In this document: piece after piece, positions 34,069 through 47,544 of the stretch | How positions within the stretch are numbered: the first letter of the stretch is position 1 | How the letters are laid out: each line of letters opens with the position of its first letter | Source of the DNA: Volutella citrinella | Taxonomy: Eukaryota > Ascomycota > Sordariomycetes > Hypocreales > Nectriaceae | Assembly: GCA_034401135.1 (NCBI GenBank) | Contig: JAWZSP010000001.1 | Span: 5,952,001-6,016,000 of the forward strand | Reading direction: 5' to 3' | Length of the DNA: 64,000 bases | Notes under the pieces: generated by a model | Databases searched by the model: none | What the model saw: the letters and a program-made list of their open reading frames with translations, nothing else | Told to the model about the DNA's origin: nothing | Position numbers and translations under genes: made by a program

Positions 34069-35160
34069 ATGGGAATGCCGTGGCGATGGCAAACCACCGA
34101 CATAGGCGATTGTACGAGCAGGATGAAGATGTCTCGGGCCTACAGACTGGCGTCCCGATGAACCATGATCTGGTTTGATCTTTGGTCGCTTGACTGGGTG
34201 TCGTTACTACCAGGTTTGTATTGTATTAGGAGATGGGAGGAGCAACGTTCTGGGTGCCTATGGAAGCGGCGGAGATTAGAGAAACCCCAATGTCTCATAC
34301 GTGTCCGGGCTGCGTTGTAAGAATAATGACGAGATATCGATATCGCAAGAATCTTAGTAATGGATATAACAAATGAGCTACATCAGCGGCGTGGATTGCC
34401 AATGCACCGTGTCTGTATGGTATTGGCATTGTCGATACATTACGTGATGGGATCGTTGTGCTCATGCTCGACCTTGGTGGTAGGAGACTGAATACGAGCT
34501 TTAAGAGCAGAGTGCAAACTTCTGCCGAAATGCGTCTCATCACAAGGTACAGCCATATGCATGGGTGACAGGTCACTTACTGCCGGTTCCAGCCATCAGG
34601 GCAAGACCTCAGACAACTCGTCCTTTCTCTCAAACTGCCGCCACTCAGGGCTGAGAAACAACGGCTCATCTGTCGGTGAGACAGTAGACCTAGGAAGACC
34701 ATTGGTCGCAAGGCGTGGAATGCAGTGCACTAATGGAGCCGTTACTGGTCGCTGAGGCTCCCGAAGCTGCGGAACCATGTACTGATATCCCGTCGAGGCT
34801 TGGTTTGCCAGGCAGCTTGGTAGAGGAAGCTTGAACCGAGCGAGGATATGTATCGTCACAGACATCACAAGACGGATGGAAGACGGACGCGCAACGGGGA
34901 TAGCGCCGGCAGCACCAACATTGGCACTGGCGGGAGCACGCTGCTACCGATATGCCTGCGATGGGACAGAATCGGTACCCCACAAGAGTAGCGCGGGGAG
35001 TTGCATCGAGAACCGCAATTCAAGGTGTTGCATTCTGTAACCTCAGAGATCCAGTCTCCGAGTAAAGCTAGAATTGCTTTACATGTGTCATTTACTCGTC
35101 TCCGCATCATAATCCATCACTGCACCAGCTCGACTGCGCGCCATCAGCTCAAACGCAACC
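34069..35160. other. Convergent intergenic spacer
   Basis: 1.1 kb between convergent genes; no gene or RNA seen. Confidence 0.55.
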
Positions 35161-35969
35161 TTAGTTGTAGGAGACGTGGACGTGATCCCTACAAGCGTGT
35201 CAACCGCAGGCGTACTATTCATTACGACAAGAACCTACCAGTGGTTGGCAGTGAGGCCGTTGCGGTCGTTCTGGGTGCGCCAAGTATCCCAGGATCCGAC
35301 GGCGTCCTTGCCGGGAGTCCAGATTCGCTGGCCCCAGATGACGTACTTGAGGTTGAGGGTGCCGCGGTTGTTCATGATCCACTCGGCCATCTCCTTGCCG
35401 GAGAGACTGGCTTGCTGTCGGTCCTTGTTAGCCATGCCGTAGATACAAATGGAACCATCACTTACACCGCCGCCATCGGACAGCATCATGTCCGTCGCCT
35501 TGCCACAGCAGTGGTCCGAGTCTGAGGGGCAGGGGCAGTTGCGGACGCATCCAATCTCGCGGACGCGGCCGGGGAACTTTGCGACAATCTTCTTGGCGCC
35601 GTCGACCGAGACCTGCTTGCAGGCGCCAACCGAGGGGATGGTCGGGTTGCCGTAGCCGCCCCAGCCCTGGGCGTTGGACGAGCAGCACTTCATCTGGCTG
35701 GGACCGGGGCACTGGTTCGAGACCGAGGTGCCGGCGCAGTCCGACTGCCAGCGACAGTTGCCGCCGCTGCCGCACGCCGGCTTGGAGCAGCACTTGATGT
35801 TGGCCGGGTCGGCCTTGCAGGCCCCCGAGATGGAGGTGCCGCCGGCCGTCTTGCACGCGGCGTCAGTGATGCACACACCAGCGATGCCGTTGGGGCCGTA
35901 GCACGGCTCGTTGGTGGCCGCCTGGGCGCCAATGGCCGCGAGGAGGGCAAGGGAGGTAGAGAAGCGCAT
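35161..35969 (-). CDS. Secreted Cys-rich LAS/M15-type metallopeptidase-like protein
   Basis: Three exons on the minus strand, 35969-35466, 35414-35239 and 35188-35161; 235 residues. Intron 1 is 51 bases and in frame, so it is easily missed; it has a GTAAGT donor, a GCTAAC branch site and a CAG acceptor. Intron 2 follows TG|GTAGGT and joins a 28-base exon ending in DHVHVSYN. Signal peptide 1-18. Two cysteine units (about 23-61 and 72-97) each end KCC and share a GTSxS core, like modules on fungal enzymes that act on bacterial walls. The C-terminal domain has H153-x6-D160 (DHCCGKATD) and H229-x-H231, the zinc pattern of LAS peptidases (VanX, D-Ala-D-Ala carboxypeptidase, lysostaphin groups). 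It probably cuts peptidoglycan cross-links or binds them outside the cell (inference). Confidence 0.85.
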
Positions 35970-38093
35970 GTTGATGAGAGAAGGTGTATGGGCCTTGTAT
36001 TGGGTTTGTCTTGCAGCTGATTGCTTGCCGATGGTCCGGACGGATCGTCGTCGAACCTGGGCGGACGACTGCTTTTATACTCAATGGGCTGGCCAAGTTC
36101 CTTCTTCAACCTGGGTCAGACGATCCATCATCCGCAGCCTGTATCAGCCCCGAGAAAGGGAGAGAGGCACGCTTGCGATGCTGTGGTCGTCCTTGGCTGA
36201 TCAGTGGCCATGGCGTGCAGTCGCCTTCCTTAATTCCACGGCGGAACACGCCCCATGGTTTCGTGTAGATCGCATCGACTGGCCCATTGACGTCTGCTCG
36301 TGGCACGTCCGAGCCGGGGTGTCCAGGCCCAGGCCCCGTGTCGATCAATGCACTCCGGCTGGGCGGCGCCATGCTCATCCGTCCCCATCGGCGGCTGCGC
36401 CTTACGTCAAGGCTCTGGGCGTCAATGTTTCTCAATGTGTTTCTCCTTTCAGCTCTTATTTGGCCCCTGGCGTCCGTACGGAGCGTTGCCGCCCCTCCCT
36501 GTCAATGCAACCTGCCTTGTTCCGCCTCAGCTCGGAGCTGCAGGTCATGATCTGTTCTGGCCGGGCCTATGGGCTTCCCGGTCGCCTAGAATCCATCAAG
36601 ATTGGCCTGCCCGTAGAATAAGCCTAGTCTGGATTGGTCCTTGGATGATCGACAGCCGCAGGTCGAGAAACAAACGCCAGGGCCGTCGATCTCAACACTG
36701 GCAACCCTTCCCGTCCACACGTGTGCCGTCCAGTGTGCCCAAACGGGCAGCTGCTCAGCCTTGTTGGCGCCAGGATCAGCTCCAGGCTGTCCAAGGAATC
36801 CTTTGAACCTTTCTTCTCGCTCCCCGCTCTCATCTCCGTCGGTGCGTCAGTGGCGGGTTTCAAGGCGCAGGGCGAGGCCGTAAGACTAAATTTAAGCTTA
36901 GACATCGGGAGGCATCCAGCGCAACTTGTGCCGTGCCATAGTCGACCGACGCGGGTCAAGGTCAGGCCGTTGGGCAATAAGCATCATGACGATGAGTTCC
37001 ATCTATAGTGGTTTGGCGGGGTTTCGCGCATGCACTGCCTGCATCGCACTAGCTGGCCGTGTAGGAATGGCGCATCGTCACCCATCAACCTGACCTTTGG
37101 AACTGCCCGTCAATGTCCTCTGTGCGACGATCGAGGGCCTGCCAAGCTGGACTCCCAACCCCAATCTCCGCGGAATAGCGGACAGTCGCATCCCTCAGAT
37201 ATTATTGGAGAGAATAAACCCTAGCATGCGACGCTGTCTGACCAGCAGACTGTAACTCGAAAAACGGGGGAACTCCTCAATGAGGACAATAGTTAGGTAA
37301 TATTCCATGGCGATGCAGGAATGATGCATGGACGGACATTGCCTTGATTCGACAGCCTCATCCATGACACATATCTCCGTTGTAGCATGGGCTTGCATTC
37401 CGCCTTCCCGCGGAACCTGACTTTAGCAACTCTAGGCGGGCTCCAAGTCTATCAGTCCACGACTATGCATCTGCTTCCACGTTGCCAGCAGAATAGAGCC
37501 GACCGCACCAATAACCGTTCAACAATGCAGATCGTCCAGGTGATGGCACCACCTTGAGATGGTTCTGAGAGCTGCGCCACGTGAATGCCGGTACGAGGAA
37601 TCTTCATACTCGGTAACCTAAACAAGCAGCTGGTTATTGGTGGGCTGACGATCCTCAATGATTTTCAGCTCAGGGTCTTTCTGGCGCGGTGTGGTAGGAG
37701 TATTCCTGCTTCTCTCGACTTGCAACTGCCTATCGGGTTCTGCCTCTCCTTTGCAAAACGGACATTTGCAACCAATTGGTGGCCACACTGGCCCTGCATA
37801 TGTCCTTGGCATTGGCCTTGAATCTAGACCAGGGTCTGGCCAACTCCCTGAGCCCCTCATGCCTGAGATAGCCGTAGGACACAACCAATCTCTGGCGGCC
37901 GGTGCTGGGGCGGTAGGCAGCAGCGATGCAAGCCTGTCGCACAACCGGTATGGTTGTAGTCATGTCTCAGTTGATAACATGCAGCCCTATGGCTGCACAA
38001 CATCACGGCTTGTTCGAAGGCGCTCACCGTGGACGGAAATGCTTGTATATTGGGTATCAGTTTCCAAGATGTCATCCGAAATGCAAACGCCAC
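35970..38093. other. Intergenic
   Basis: 2.1 kb with no supported gene. A TATAAAA on the minus strand at 36073-36079 serves the gene to its left. Confidence 0.5.
36073..36079 (-). promoter_or_regulatory. TATA box of the LAS peptidase gene
   Basis: TATAAAA read on the minus strand, 104 to 110 bases upstream of the ATG at 35969. A strong consensus TATA at normal fungal distance fits an inducible secreted protein. Confidence 0.6.
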
Positions 38094-40533
38094 TCATGCT
38101 CCAAATGCTTCGCTCACAACCTCGCCCTCGTCCGGCGTCACCGCCATCTCCAGCAGCTCGTGCGCCGCCTCAACCGTGTCTCCGTCAATGCCTGCCTCCA
38201 TGACCAGGTCCTCCTCTGCAAATGTCAATCGTCCCAGAGCCAGCAGGTAGCGTTGGCTTCCGCCGTGCGAGGTCGAGAGCTTTTGACTGATGTCGGCCAC
38301 ATTGACAGTATGTGGACTTGTGGCTAGAAAGTGAATGAGTTTGACGCACTGTGAGATAATGGCACACAGCTCCGCAGTTGGCGAGTCGGCGGGGTTTGAG
38401 TCGGTGTCGCCCAGATCAAGCACAGCCAATAGGTTGCTCGTGGGTATTGTCTGGTCGTACAGCTGATCAATAGCCACACTGAGACAAGTCACAAGGCGCG
38501 GGAGTGCAGTGCTGTGACTCGCGAGCTGCATGGCACCGAATTGGTATCGAGCAAATGCCGTCAAGGTCCGGAGGGCTGTGAGTTGCAGTCTCCGCTTGTC
38601 CGCCGGCGTCGCTGCAGCACGAGGGAATGTTGATAGCTTGGCCGTGACGTGGTCGATGATGATGCGAGCGACGAAGTCGGGAGGGTTGTCCACCGTAATA
38701 GGGCCGATTGAAGAGGGTAGCGACGAGGTTGCGAGGAGCTGAAGCATGGCGTTAATGTCTTCCAGTCTCTGCTTGGCCGTGAGAAGCATGAGGGCTGAGT
38801 CGAGAGTGATATTTTGCCAAAAGTAGGCTGCCTTGGACTGCATTCCAAACTCGGTCACCTGCAGAGACGTCGCGCAGGAGAGAGCACTGACGTAGAGAAG
38901 GGATAGGATGTCGGTAGTATTGACGTGCTCTTCGAGAAGGCGAAACTCCTCGTCCTTGGCTCGGTTCTCATCCGACAGTCGATGCCGGCGCTCAGAGACG
39001 TTGAGCATGGTTGCTTGCGCCACAGGGCACAGGTTCTCGACGACAAACTGTCCCACATCGGTGGCGTGAAGCTTAAAGGTGAAAGCAATGAGAGCAACAA
39101 AGTGCTTGATGGGAGCCCAAAATCGGTCCTCGAGACACCGGTTCCACATGTCTGTCATAATCTTTGTAAAGTCAACGAGGGTCTGCATAGGTTGCTGTGA
39201 GTTTCCGCCCATGAAGGGGATGTTTTGGAAAATGAGTGCTGATATTGACATGCCAGGCTCTGACGGGTAATAGAGCCTAGCGAGGACATCGAAGGTCGGA
39301 GTGTGATTGTCGGGGGAGATGTGATCAAGCACCAAGGGCAGGAACTGATGACTGTTAGTTGGCCCCCCCTCTCATGCATTCGCGACTTACATCGAATGAG
39401 GGCGTTGCCGCCTCGGCCACCACTCTCGCTTGTGGTGTGGATACTGCAATCCTGTCATGACTGGCGGGATCATCTGTGTGTGTCTCCAATGCCATGACTG
39501 GGCTGTCGACTTGTGGGCGTTTCCGCTTGCCTTTGGATGGAGTCCTTTCTCCGACGTTGGCGGCAACAGATGTCGGGTTCTTACCGCGCCCCTGTCCTTT
39601 GCTGGGGCTTACAACGATGTCCATTTCGTCAAAGCCATCCGCCACACGCCACGACTTTGATGCCTTTTTGGGTGTCGTTGCAGAGGCAGGCGGCACAGCG
39701 GCTGGAGCCGGGCGATCCTTGCGTCTAGCACGGTCGCTAACCTCACGCATATCCCGCTGGAGGAACTGCAACTCCGTGTTGGCGCTCTCCTGGGCCGCGA
39801 GGGCCGCCTCGGCAACCCTCTCCTGTTTTGCTAGCTGCTCTGCATTGATCTTCTTGAGGCGAGAGACCTCAGAGTCATGCTGCAGCTGCGACTTGTTCGA
39901 GTTGGTGCGAAGGATGGACACTTCGCCACGGGCCGCGTTCAGCTCGGCTTCAAGCGCGCGCACACGCTGTTGGAGAGCGGATACTGCATCGTTGGGTTGG
40001 TGGCTCTGTGACGACTGTGATGGCCCGAAGCGGTTTTGGGGGATCGGTGGGCGGGCGAATTGGCCAACCTGGGCTCGCTGGAAGTTGGCTGACTGTGACT
40101 GGAACTGCTGCGATGTGTACACAGGCAGGTTGGCGGCTCCGGTGGCGGCGGCGGCGTAGTTTGCTGCAGAGTATCCCGGGGGCTGCCGCTTGGCGGGATC
40201 GATTACTGGATTCCACCTCGGGTTGGGTGGCGGCATCGATCGCCGTGGAAGCTCTGGGATGTACTGGTCTCGTTGCTGAGACGATTGCCGATGCTGCTGG
40301 AGGGTATTGTCCACCACCGGCCGCCCGATGGGCACACCCACATCATTGGTCACGTCGGCGGTGTCGAGGTCGTCATCCTCAACCCAGATGGCGTCCTCGT
40401 ATGCCGACCCGGCCAGCTGCGAGGCCAGCTTCGGGTGGCCCTGGGTGAGCTGGATGGCTCTGTTTTCGAGCTCTAGGAGTGCATTGTCGGGCAAATCATC
40501 GAGCCCGTCGTCGGAGAACTCGTCGAGGTCCAT
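38094..40533 (-). CDS. uvsD: DNA damage checkpoint protein, Rad26 / UvsD / ATRIP family
   Basis: Two exons, 40533-39391 and 39344-38094, with a 46-base intron (GTAAGT donor, CCAACTAAC branch site, CAG acceptor); 797 residues. The N-terminus is acidic (MDLDEFSDDGLDDLPD), as in the RPA-binding element of ATRIP. A Gln/Pro-rich linker leads to a coiled coil at about 183-270, with heptads of Leu, Ala, Val, Glu and Lys, then a basic Ser/Pro stretch (KGKRKR). The C-terminal half is alpha-helical, rich in Leu and Ala, without catalytic motifs. The layout and length fit the partner of the ATR kinase (Mec1/UvsB), which recruits it to RPA-coated single-stranded DNA in the nucleus. The family call rests on architecture and recalled similarity, not on a search. 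Confidence 0.8.
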
Positions 40534-42409
40534 GGTTCATGGCGTGAGCAGCGGTGGATGTGCTCCATTGAGCGGGGTTGAGCAAAGAGCGGAAGCATGA
40601 GGCCGACAAGGATGTCTGTCGCGTAGCCCAGAAACGTGGTTCAGCCTGGAAGATTCGCGTCGCGAGGTCACGTGTAAAGCTTTAACAGTTGTGGCTGAGT
40701 CAATGCGGCAGAAACACTAGCCACTACAGTTCCAGACCTTGAAAACCAGATGTGGCAGTGCAAGCTTGTCCTAGCGTTGGCTTCCCGCGACAAGCATGTG
40801 AAGAAGGGGCCATCTGCGTCATTGAGAGCCCCCTCACCTGAGAATTGCCTTTTTTAAGTCTGTCGGAGCTAAGGGGCTACTCTCAGGAGAGTGCATCCTT
40901 GGCCCGGGCCGCTGAACGCGTCTTGTGTTGCGTACGTCGTTTATCGCCAGAGGCCTCAGAATCTATACGTGTAAGAGGACGGGACGGCGCCGGGACGGTC
41001 GGGCCTGGCAAATTACCCCCAGGCTTGGCGATGCTGACGCGCCGTCGTCTCAAATCCAAGCACAGCAGAGCACCCAGGACTGTATGTTGAGGCGACGTCA
41101 CCGCTTGCGGCCTAAACTCCGCATTATAGCCTGGGGGAGCTAAACTCCCGCATATTCCTGCTGTATATTCGGCCTTGGCTAATCGAGGAAGAGAATCTTC
41201 ATGCTTGTGATGCTCTCAGCTTCCATGCTGTCCGGTTTGGTGATGGATCACCAAGAATCAGTCAGCTTCAACAGCCACAAGGCCGAGCTGACCGTTGTGA
41301 GCGGGACATAGGTGGCATCATCATATCCCATGGACAGGCATCTGGGTGGCCATCCTAGCGTACGAATGAGCTCAGCCAGCCTACGGGGTTTTCGCATCTG
41401 CTTCCGCATGGCTTTTCCATGTCAGATCTGGTGGTTCCACAGCTCATCAGCCCCTGCATTGTTTCCCTCGGACGATCCATATCCCGGGCCTTCCGCTGGG
41501 AGATTGGACTGTGCGCTGCATAATGCTGAAGTACTGTATTTCTCAACAAGCTTAACATGTCGTGTCGGGTCGTTGCAAGAGCCCGATCGCCCACGTTGCC
41601 GCATCTCTGCGTCGCATCCGTTCAAAGCTATCGACAGACTCGGGCTTGGGCACCCCCGAGCACCGAGCATCTACGGCTACATCGAGCATGACCAGACACC
41701 TGATTGCAGTTAGTGCGCATCGATTACGTCGAGATGCATTGGATTGGGTCTCCTTACGCAGGGCGTGCCCTGTTTGTGCGGCCTCTCAGTAGCGGCGCGC
41801 CCGGTCAGAGGCATGGCTTCGCTGGAAGGACCCCTGTAGCAACCACTGAAACCGTCGCGCTGGGCCCGGTTCCCAGTGTTCCGGCGCTCCGCGTGTCCGC
41901 TATGCCCGCTAGACCGTGTCAAGCCACAGCAGACACGACACTGTGGGCCTCTTGTCAGCTGGCCCTATTGCCACTTGCCAGCTGTGTCCGTCAGGTTCTG
42001 TGGAGGTCCTTGAATAGCGTCAGCGCCCACTGCAGCGAAAATCCAATCCTCGTCTCGACTTTGCAACATCACCAACAGCTTCGACTGCCCCTCACGCCCA
42101 GCGCCCGTCGCCCGCCCTGCCGCGGACCCTGCGCCAGTCCCTCCTTGGCCTCGACGAGACGCCTTTCGATTCTCCTCCTGTAGACGACTCCTGTGTCGTC
42201 TCTTCCCGTGAGAGATTCTCATCTCCGCATTCCCTTTTCCGAGCCAGCCGCCAAAGTACCTCCGCCCGTACGTCGCGCGACCACACGAATCTCGACGACA
42301 CCATCTGTCAGACGTCCTTGCTGCTGAGATCTCGATCCCTCGAGGCGACACCAGCGAGACCGAAACCGATCCCTACTACAGCCTCTAATCAAGCAGCGCC
42401 AGCATCGCA
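40534..42409. other. Divergent intergenic region
   Basis: 1.9 kb between divergent genes, probably holding both promoters. About 42000-42400 is CT-rich and likely the leader of the cytidylyltransferase gene. No gene seen. Confidence 0.55.
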
Positions 42410-44032
42410 ATGGCCCGGCCAAAGAGAGGGGTTAGGTTCCCGAACCGCAACGGCAGCGCTGGCTCTGATGGACGCCGATCCAGCTTCAGCGACATGAGCG
42501 AGGATGGAGCGGCCGTCCAGGCCCAAGCTAAAGCTGTTCTTGCCACTGTCAGCGAGGTACGTGCGAAGCCAGATTGCTTGTCCCCATCCACTCCCGCCGT
42601 CGCAACGCACATAGCACCCGATCCTCGGTTTTCTAACATGGAGTCTCCTCACAGAAGCCCGCTGGCGACGAGAAGGCTGCCGAGTACGAGAAGAAGAAGG
42701 CAAACTTCCTCACCCGTACCTTCTGGACCTTTGTCATGATCTTCATCTTCTTCGGAGCTCTCTTCATGGGCCACATCTACATCATCTGCATCATCACCGC
42801 CATCCAGATCGTGTCCTTCAAGGAGGTCATCGCCATCGCCAACGTCCCCAGTCGCGCCCGCTCTCTGCGCTCGACCAAGAGCCTCAACTGGTACTGGCTG
42901 GCCACCACCATGTACTTTCTATACGGCGAGACTGTCCTCTACTACTTCAAGCACATTGTCCTGGTCGACAAGGTGCTTCTGCCGCTCGCTACCCACCACC
43001 GTTTCATCAGCTTTATTCTTTACGTCTTTGGTAAGTGTGGCTCCCCCGAGAGGCTCCCCGCCCGATTTGCTGACCTGGCCTCCAGGCTTCGTCTTCTTTG
43101 TCGCCTCACTCCAGGCCGGCCACTACAAGTTCCAGTTCACCAACTTTGCGTGGACTCACATGGCGCTGTACCTCATCGTTGTCCAGGCCCATTTCATCAT
43201 GAACAACGTCTTTGAGGGCATGATGTGGTTCTTCCTCCCCGCCGCGCTCGTCATCACCAACGACATCTTTGCGTACATCTGCGGCATTGCCTTCGGCCGA
43301 ACCCAGCTCATCAAGCTGTCGCCCAAGAAGACGGTCGAGGGTTTCGTGGGAGCTTGGATCATGACCGTCATCTGGGCCATGATCTTTGTCAACATCATGA
43401 AGCGATCCAAATACTTCATCTGCCCCGTCAACGTAAGATGCCCGCGTCCCCCGCAGTTTTGCATCGCTAACAAGCATCTAGGACCTGGGCGCCAACATCT
43501 TTACCGGCCTCGAGTGCGATCCCAACCCCGTCTTCATCCCCGCGACATACACGCTCCCCGAGCTCTTCTTTTTGCCCCAGGGCACCAACTTCTCCGTCAC
43601 CTTTGCTCCCATGCAGCTTCACGCTCTGGTCCTGGCTACCTTTGCCTCGTTGATTGCGCCCTTTGGCGGTTTCTTCGCCTCTGGCCTGAAGCGCACCTTC
43701 AAGCTCAAGGATTTCGGCGACTCCATTCCCGGCCACGGAGGCATCACCGACCGCATGGATTGCCAGTTCATCATGGGCTTCTTCGCCTACATGTACTACC
43801 ACACCTTCATTGCCCAGCACAAGGCCAACGTGGGCACCGTTCTCGAGACGGCCATCACCAGCCTAAGCCCCGATGAGCAGATTGAGCTCGTCAAGAGCAT
43901 GAGCCGGTACCTTGGAAACCAGGGGCTCATTTCCGAAGAGGTGAGCATTTGTGTGCGACTTTGCGTGGTGTAAACTAACTCGTGACTTAGATTTTTGCGT
44001 GCATCGATAATGTGCTGCACACGAAGCGATGA
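42410..44032 (+). CDS. cds1: Phosphatidate cytidylyltransferase (CDP-diacylglycerol synthase)
   Basis: Five exons, 42410-42556, 42655-43030, 43086-43432, 43482-43940 and 43991-44032; 456 residues, with all junctions in frame. A soluble Ser-rich N-terminus (about 60 residues) precedes several membrane segments (FVMIFIFFGALFMGHIYIICIIT, FILYVFGFVFFVASL, ALYLIVVQAHFIMN and others). The CDS signature lies at about 357-382 (SGLKRTFKLKDFGDSIPGHG, then GITDRMD), with the conserved K-R, K-D, H-G-G and D-R-x-D residues. The enzyme makes CDP-diacylglycerol from phosphatidate and CTP at the ER or inner mitochondrial membrane, the branch point to phosphatidylinositol, phosphatidylserine and cardiolipin (established). 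The last exon is just 14 codons, ending VLHTKR; without it translation would run into intron sequence. Confidence 0.96.
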
Positions 44033-47000
44033 TTCAGTTTCACGACGACTCTTTGTTACGGGACTTATCCATCATGTTTGTTAATATAAATGACTGCGAA
44101 GGATGTCATCACAACCAGCTCCGCTAGCGAGCTCCGCTCATGTCGGCGTTTTCCTTATCTTTCTTACATCATCTCCCAGCCGAATCCGGGCGCGCCAGTG
44201 ACTGCGGAGAAGCGCGGTGAATCAGACCAGGCGGGTGGAAAAGGCGGTGGGAACTCGACGACCCGCCGCGGACTGTACAAGCACAGGTTTTGGGTCGGCA
44301 TAATCAGCGGGGAAAATAGGAAAGGCAGCGGCTTGGAAGCGCGGAACCAAGGACATTTTGCCCGGCCTCATTGGCGAGGAAGGGCGCGATTGCCGTGGCT
44401 GATGGTAGAATATCATCGCTCTTGCAACCTGCACGGGTGGCATGCCTGGAACTATGTGGCGCCTATTGGGGTATCTGGGCTATTCTTTTGTATCAATACA
44501 TTTCACAATGGAGACTACTCATTGGACTGTAACGGACTGACCTGAGTGCGTTTGATGGGCTGTGCAGCCTGTGAATATAGTGGTGAGCGTTGCTTGTCCG
44601 CCAGAGTGCGTACGGTCGGTTCATCAACGCAGTCGTCATCAACTGGCTGCTCCTCAATCTCTTCATAGAGATATGAAAGCATCAGTATCAATGGGCTCAG
44701 CCTTGCCCGATCCATGGCAGGTTCCATTGCAGTACTGATGGTAATAGTCGAGAGGGAATTGTCGTCATGGCCAGAGTTGTATCCCGATGGATTCTTTGAG
44801 GATCACATCTCTTGGATCCTTGAGACTACCACCAACTCAATTAAGTCAACCAGTGCCTATCTACACACGCGGCTCCGTTCCCGGAAGGTATCCGTATTAT
44901 ATCCGTAACAGGTGGGCAAGAAGGAATCCGACTGCCAGCGTCATGAGCCACGACGCCAGGCAGCCAGAATCCGTCCGTGGGGTAGGGCTGACGATAGCCG
45001 GCCTGTTTCATTGCTCCACAAGCGTGCTATTCATGGCATCGTCATGCCCAGGTATTATGAGGTGCTGGCATCCCGGAGAGGCATCAAAGCGCTTGGCTTC
45101 CTAAAGGCTCTGGTCTTGGAAACGATTGTCAAAGCCAGAAGGGCAATTCTCTTCCTGCTGCTGGGACTGCTTGCGCCCAAATACATCGCAGTCCCACCGG
45201 TGAGCCTCCTGAAGGTCTGCTCATGTGTGAGTCCACTACGTCATTGGCTCTTTCAGGCCCGTCGGGATCTTCGATATCATGACTACTGCGTAAACGGCAG
45301 GCCCACGGAGGACCCTTGGTTGTCTTACCCACCGCCAGCTCCCACGAGGGCCCGGCCGCCGGCCCACAGCGCGAGGAGAGGTCCTAGCTGCTGCTCCTGG
45401 CGATCCTGGCTGCCAGCGATGCTCTGGCTGCTACCTTAGCCGAGACTCCATGTCCATGTCCGTGCCTCTGGGTGGGATCATGGGATGCGATGGGATGCCA
45501 CATCGCCGTGGGGGAATTGCCCAAATAAGCCTGCGTCTGACGGCACCTAATAAATCGCTGACTCTCCATTGGCGTCTTGACGAGGGTGTCTTGGCAAGAG
45601 AAATCCGGATTCTCTGGTTGGCGAGTCGATGCCAAGTATCCAATATGGGCGGCCTTTGCTTAGACGGGGTACTGCATACGGAAGCCCGCTTCTTGCGCTT
45701 ACCAACTGGATGTCATCTGTGGTCCCTTTTATTATTCCCGGCACCAAGCCCGATTGCAGCTAGTTTCTGCGCATCGTTTTCGATTGATTCACACTGGTAT
45801 GTCGAGTCTAATTGCCTGGCAGAGCCCAAGAAGGTTCGTTTCCATTGGCCTTCGATATCCAGTCGTATTTCCTGCCTGGTTCTGTCACGATTGTGCCGTA
45901 AATGTGCGACCATCAACTCGGCTTAGGCGATTAAGCTTGGGGCTCGCGTCATTAAGCTTAAGTAAAACGCGAGCAAAGGCGCACGCAACACGAATAATAA
46001 ATTTCTTGTGGCAGTGGGGACGCAGAAACGGCACTAAGACCAGGGTTTCCGCTTTCAGGGGCCTTGAATCTCGTAACATAAAATATTGCCGAATATTCAC
46101 AGTACTTGGTAAAATGGTCTTGGTGAGTGGATGGTGGCATTGGACCGTTTTGACGGGTACCCATACCGCTGAGCTGCAATGTGACGATGAACGAGCGAGT
46201 GGCATATTCGCAGGGCATCAAGACGAGGCACCAGTTCGGAGATCGACAATGCAGAAGAGACCCTAAAGCCAGTCGGGGTCCCCGAGCTGACCCCCTTGGG
46301 ATGCTTCCAAATTGCTTGCCATTGTCGCGGATGTCAATTGCGTGATCGACGCCCATATTTCCATCAACGTGCTGGATGCTCTTGGCGTGGACGGGCCTCT
46401 GGGTCCAAGATACATGTGTGCAGCAGGCCTCTCGTAGGGGAGCAAGGTAGCTTGCTGCCGTTGCGATCCCTGCCTTGGCACACACCAGCCCACACACCGT
46501 CCACTGTTTGGATCCGATTCCTGGTCGGCGATGAAGCCGTGCGAGGTCCCGGACGGAGCTGGAGGGAAATTTGTCTGCCTAGTTTCAGAATCTTGTTGTG
46601 TGGCGCAACAGAGGGATCGGGGCCAACAGCGGCGCTGGCGGGATAGTTTCGAGGCACGCGAGCGCCGGCCGGTCGAGTTGAGTTTTGTGGCGCGAGTTGG
46701 TTGCCAACTGCTGAGGGGACTCTTCCCATTGGTAGGCGGATTAGACTATCGAGCCGTTGTTCAGCGCCATCAGACATTGAAGCTGATTTTTGGTAATTCC
46801 TCTGCAGCATCCCCAACGTCTCTCATCCAGACAAAGAACAAGAGCACACACGGGGCCTCGGAGCCCCCTCCACCATCAACTTGATCCTCGTCCCTGTCCT
46901 GTCCTCCACCCCGCTGCCGCCAAGGCGCTGGGTCTCTTGGCAGCGGAGCCCGTGGCCAGTTGCGGGCTCCGCTCGTCATACGAACTACTTCGCAGTACGT

Positions 47001-47544
47001 CCGGATGCCAAGACAACTCGCCTCCTCTGGCTCCTCTGCCGCTGGACGATCGCGGCCTAGAGAATGCGACCCGGCTCCACCATCCATCCCCGTGGGAGGC
47101 GTGGGTTGTCATGCTTGGCTGATGGCATGGCAAGCCTGCTTTGATGGCCCTGGCAAGAATTTGACACGGCGGCAGCGGTTAATGGCATGTAGGAGCAGCA
47201 GCAGCAGTGTTAGCGGGCAGCGAGCTGTCAGCAAGACGAGAATAAAAGAAATCGATGACCCGCCGAAAGAGCTGATCTCCCGTCCATCACTTCCTCTCCC
47301 TTGGAGCTTGTTCAGTCTCGTCTTGGCTGCCGTCACCAGTTGTCATTGGTAGTTTATTCCGCTGGTGTAAGATATCCCGCCAACTGGGATCTCACATGTG
47401 AGCTCTTGCATTCTGCGCTGCTGTATTCTAATCACCCCTTGAAGAGGCAATTGATGTCATGTCGTGTCCGTGTCGCTTACTCCTGCCTCTCTCATCAAGC
47501 CATCGTCCCCGTCCTGGCTGTCACAGACTCAACAGTTGACCATC
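44033..47544. other. Gene-poor stretch of 3.5 kb
   Basis: No supported gene. Frames such as 45450-45926 and 45754-46266 overlap each other and lack domain character. The last 250 bases are CT-rich and probably carry the promoter and leader of the transporter gene. Confidence 0.5.
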
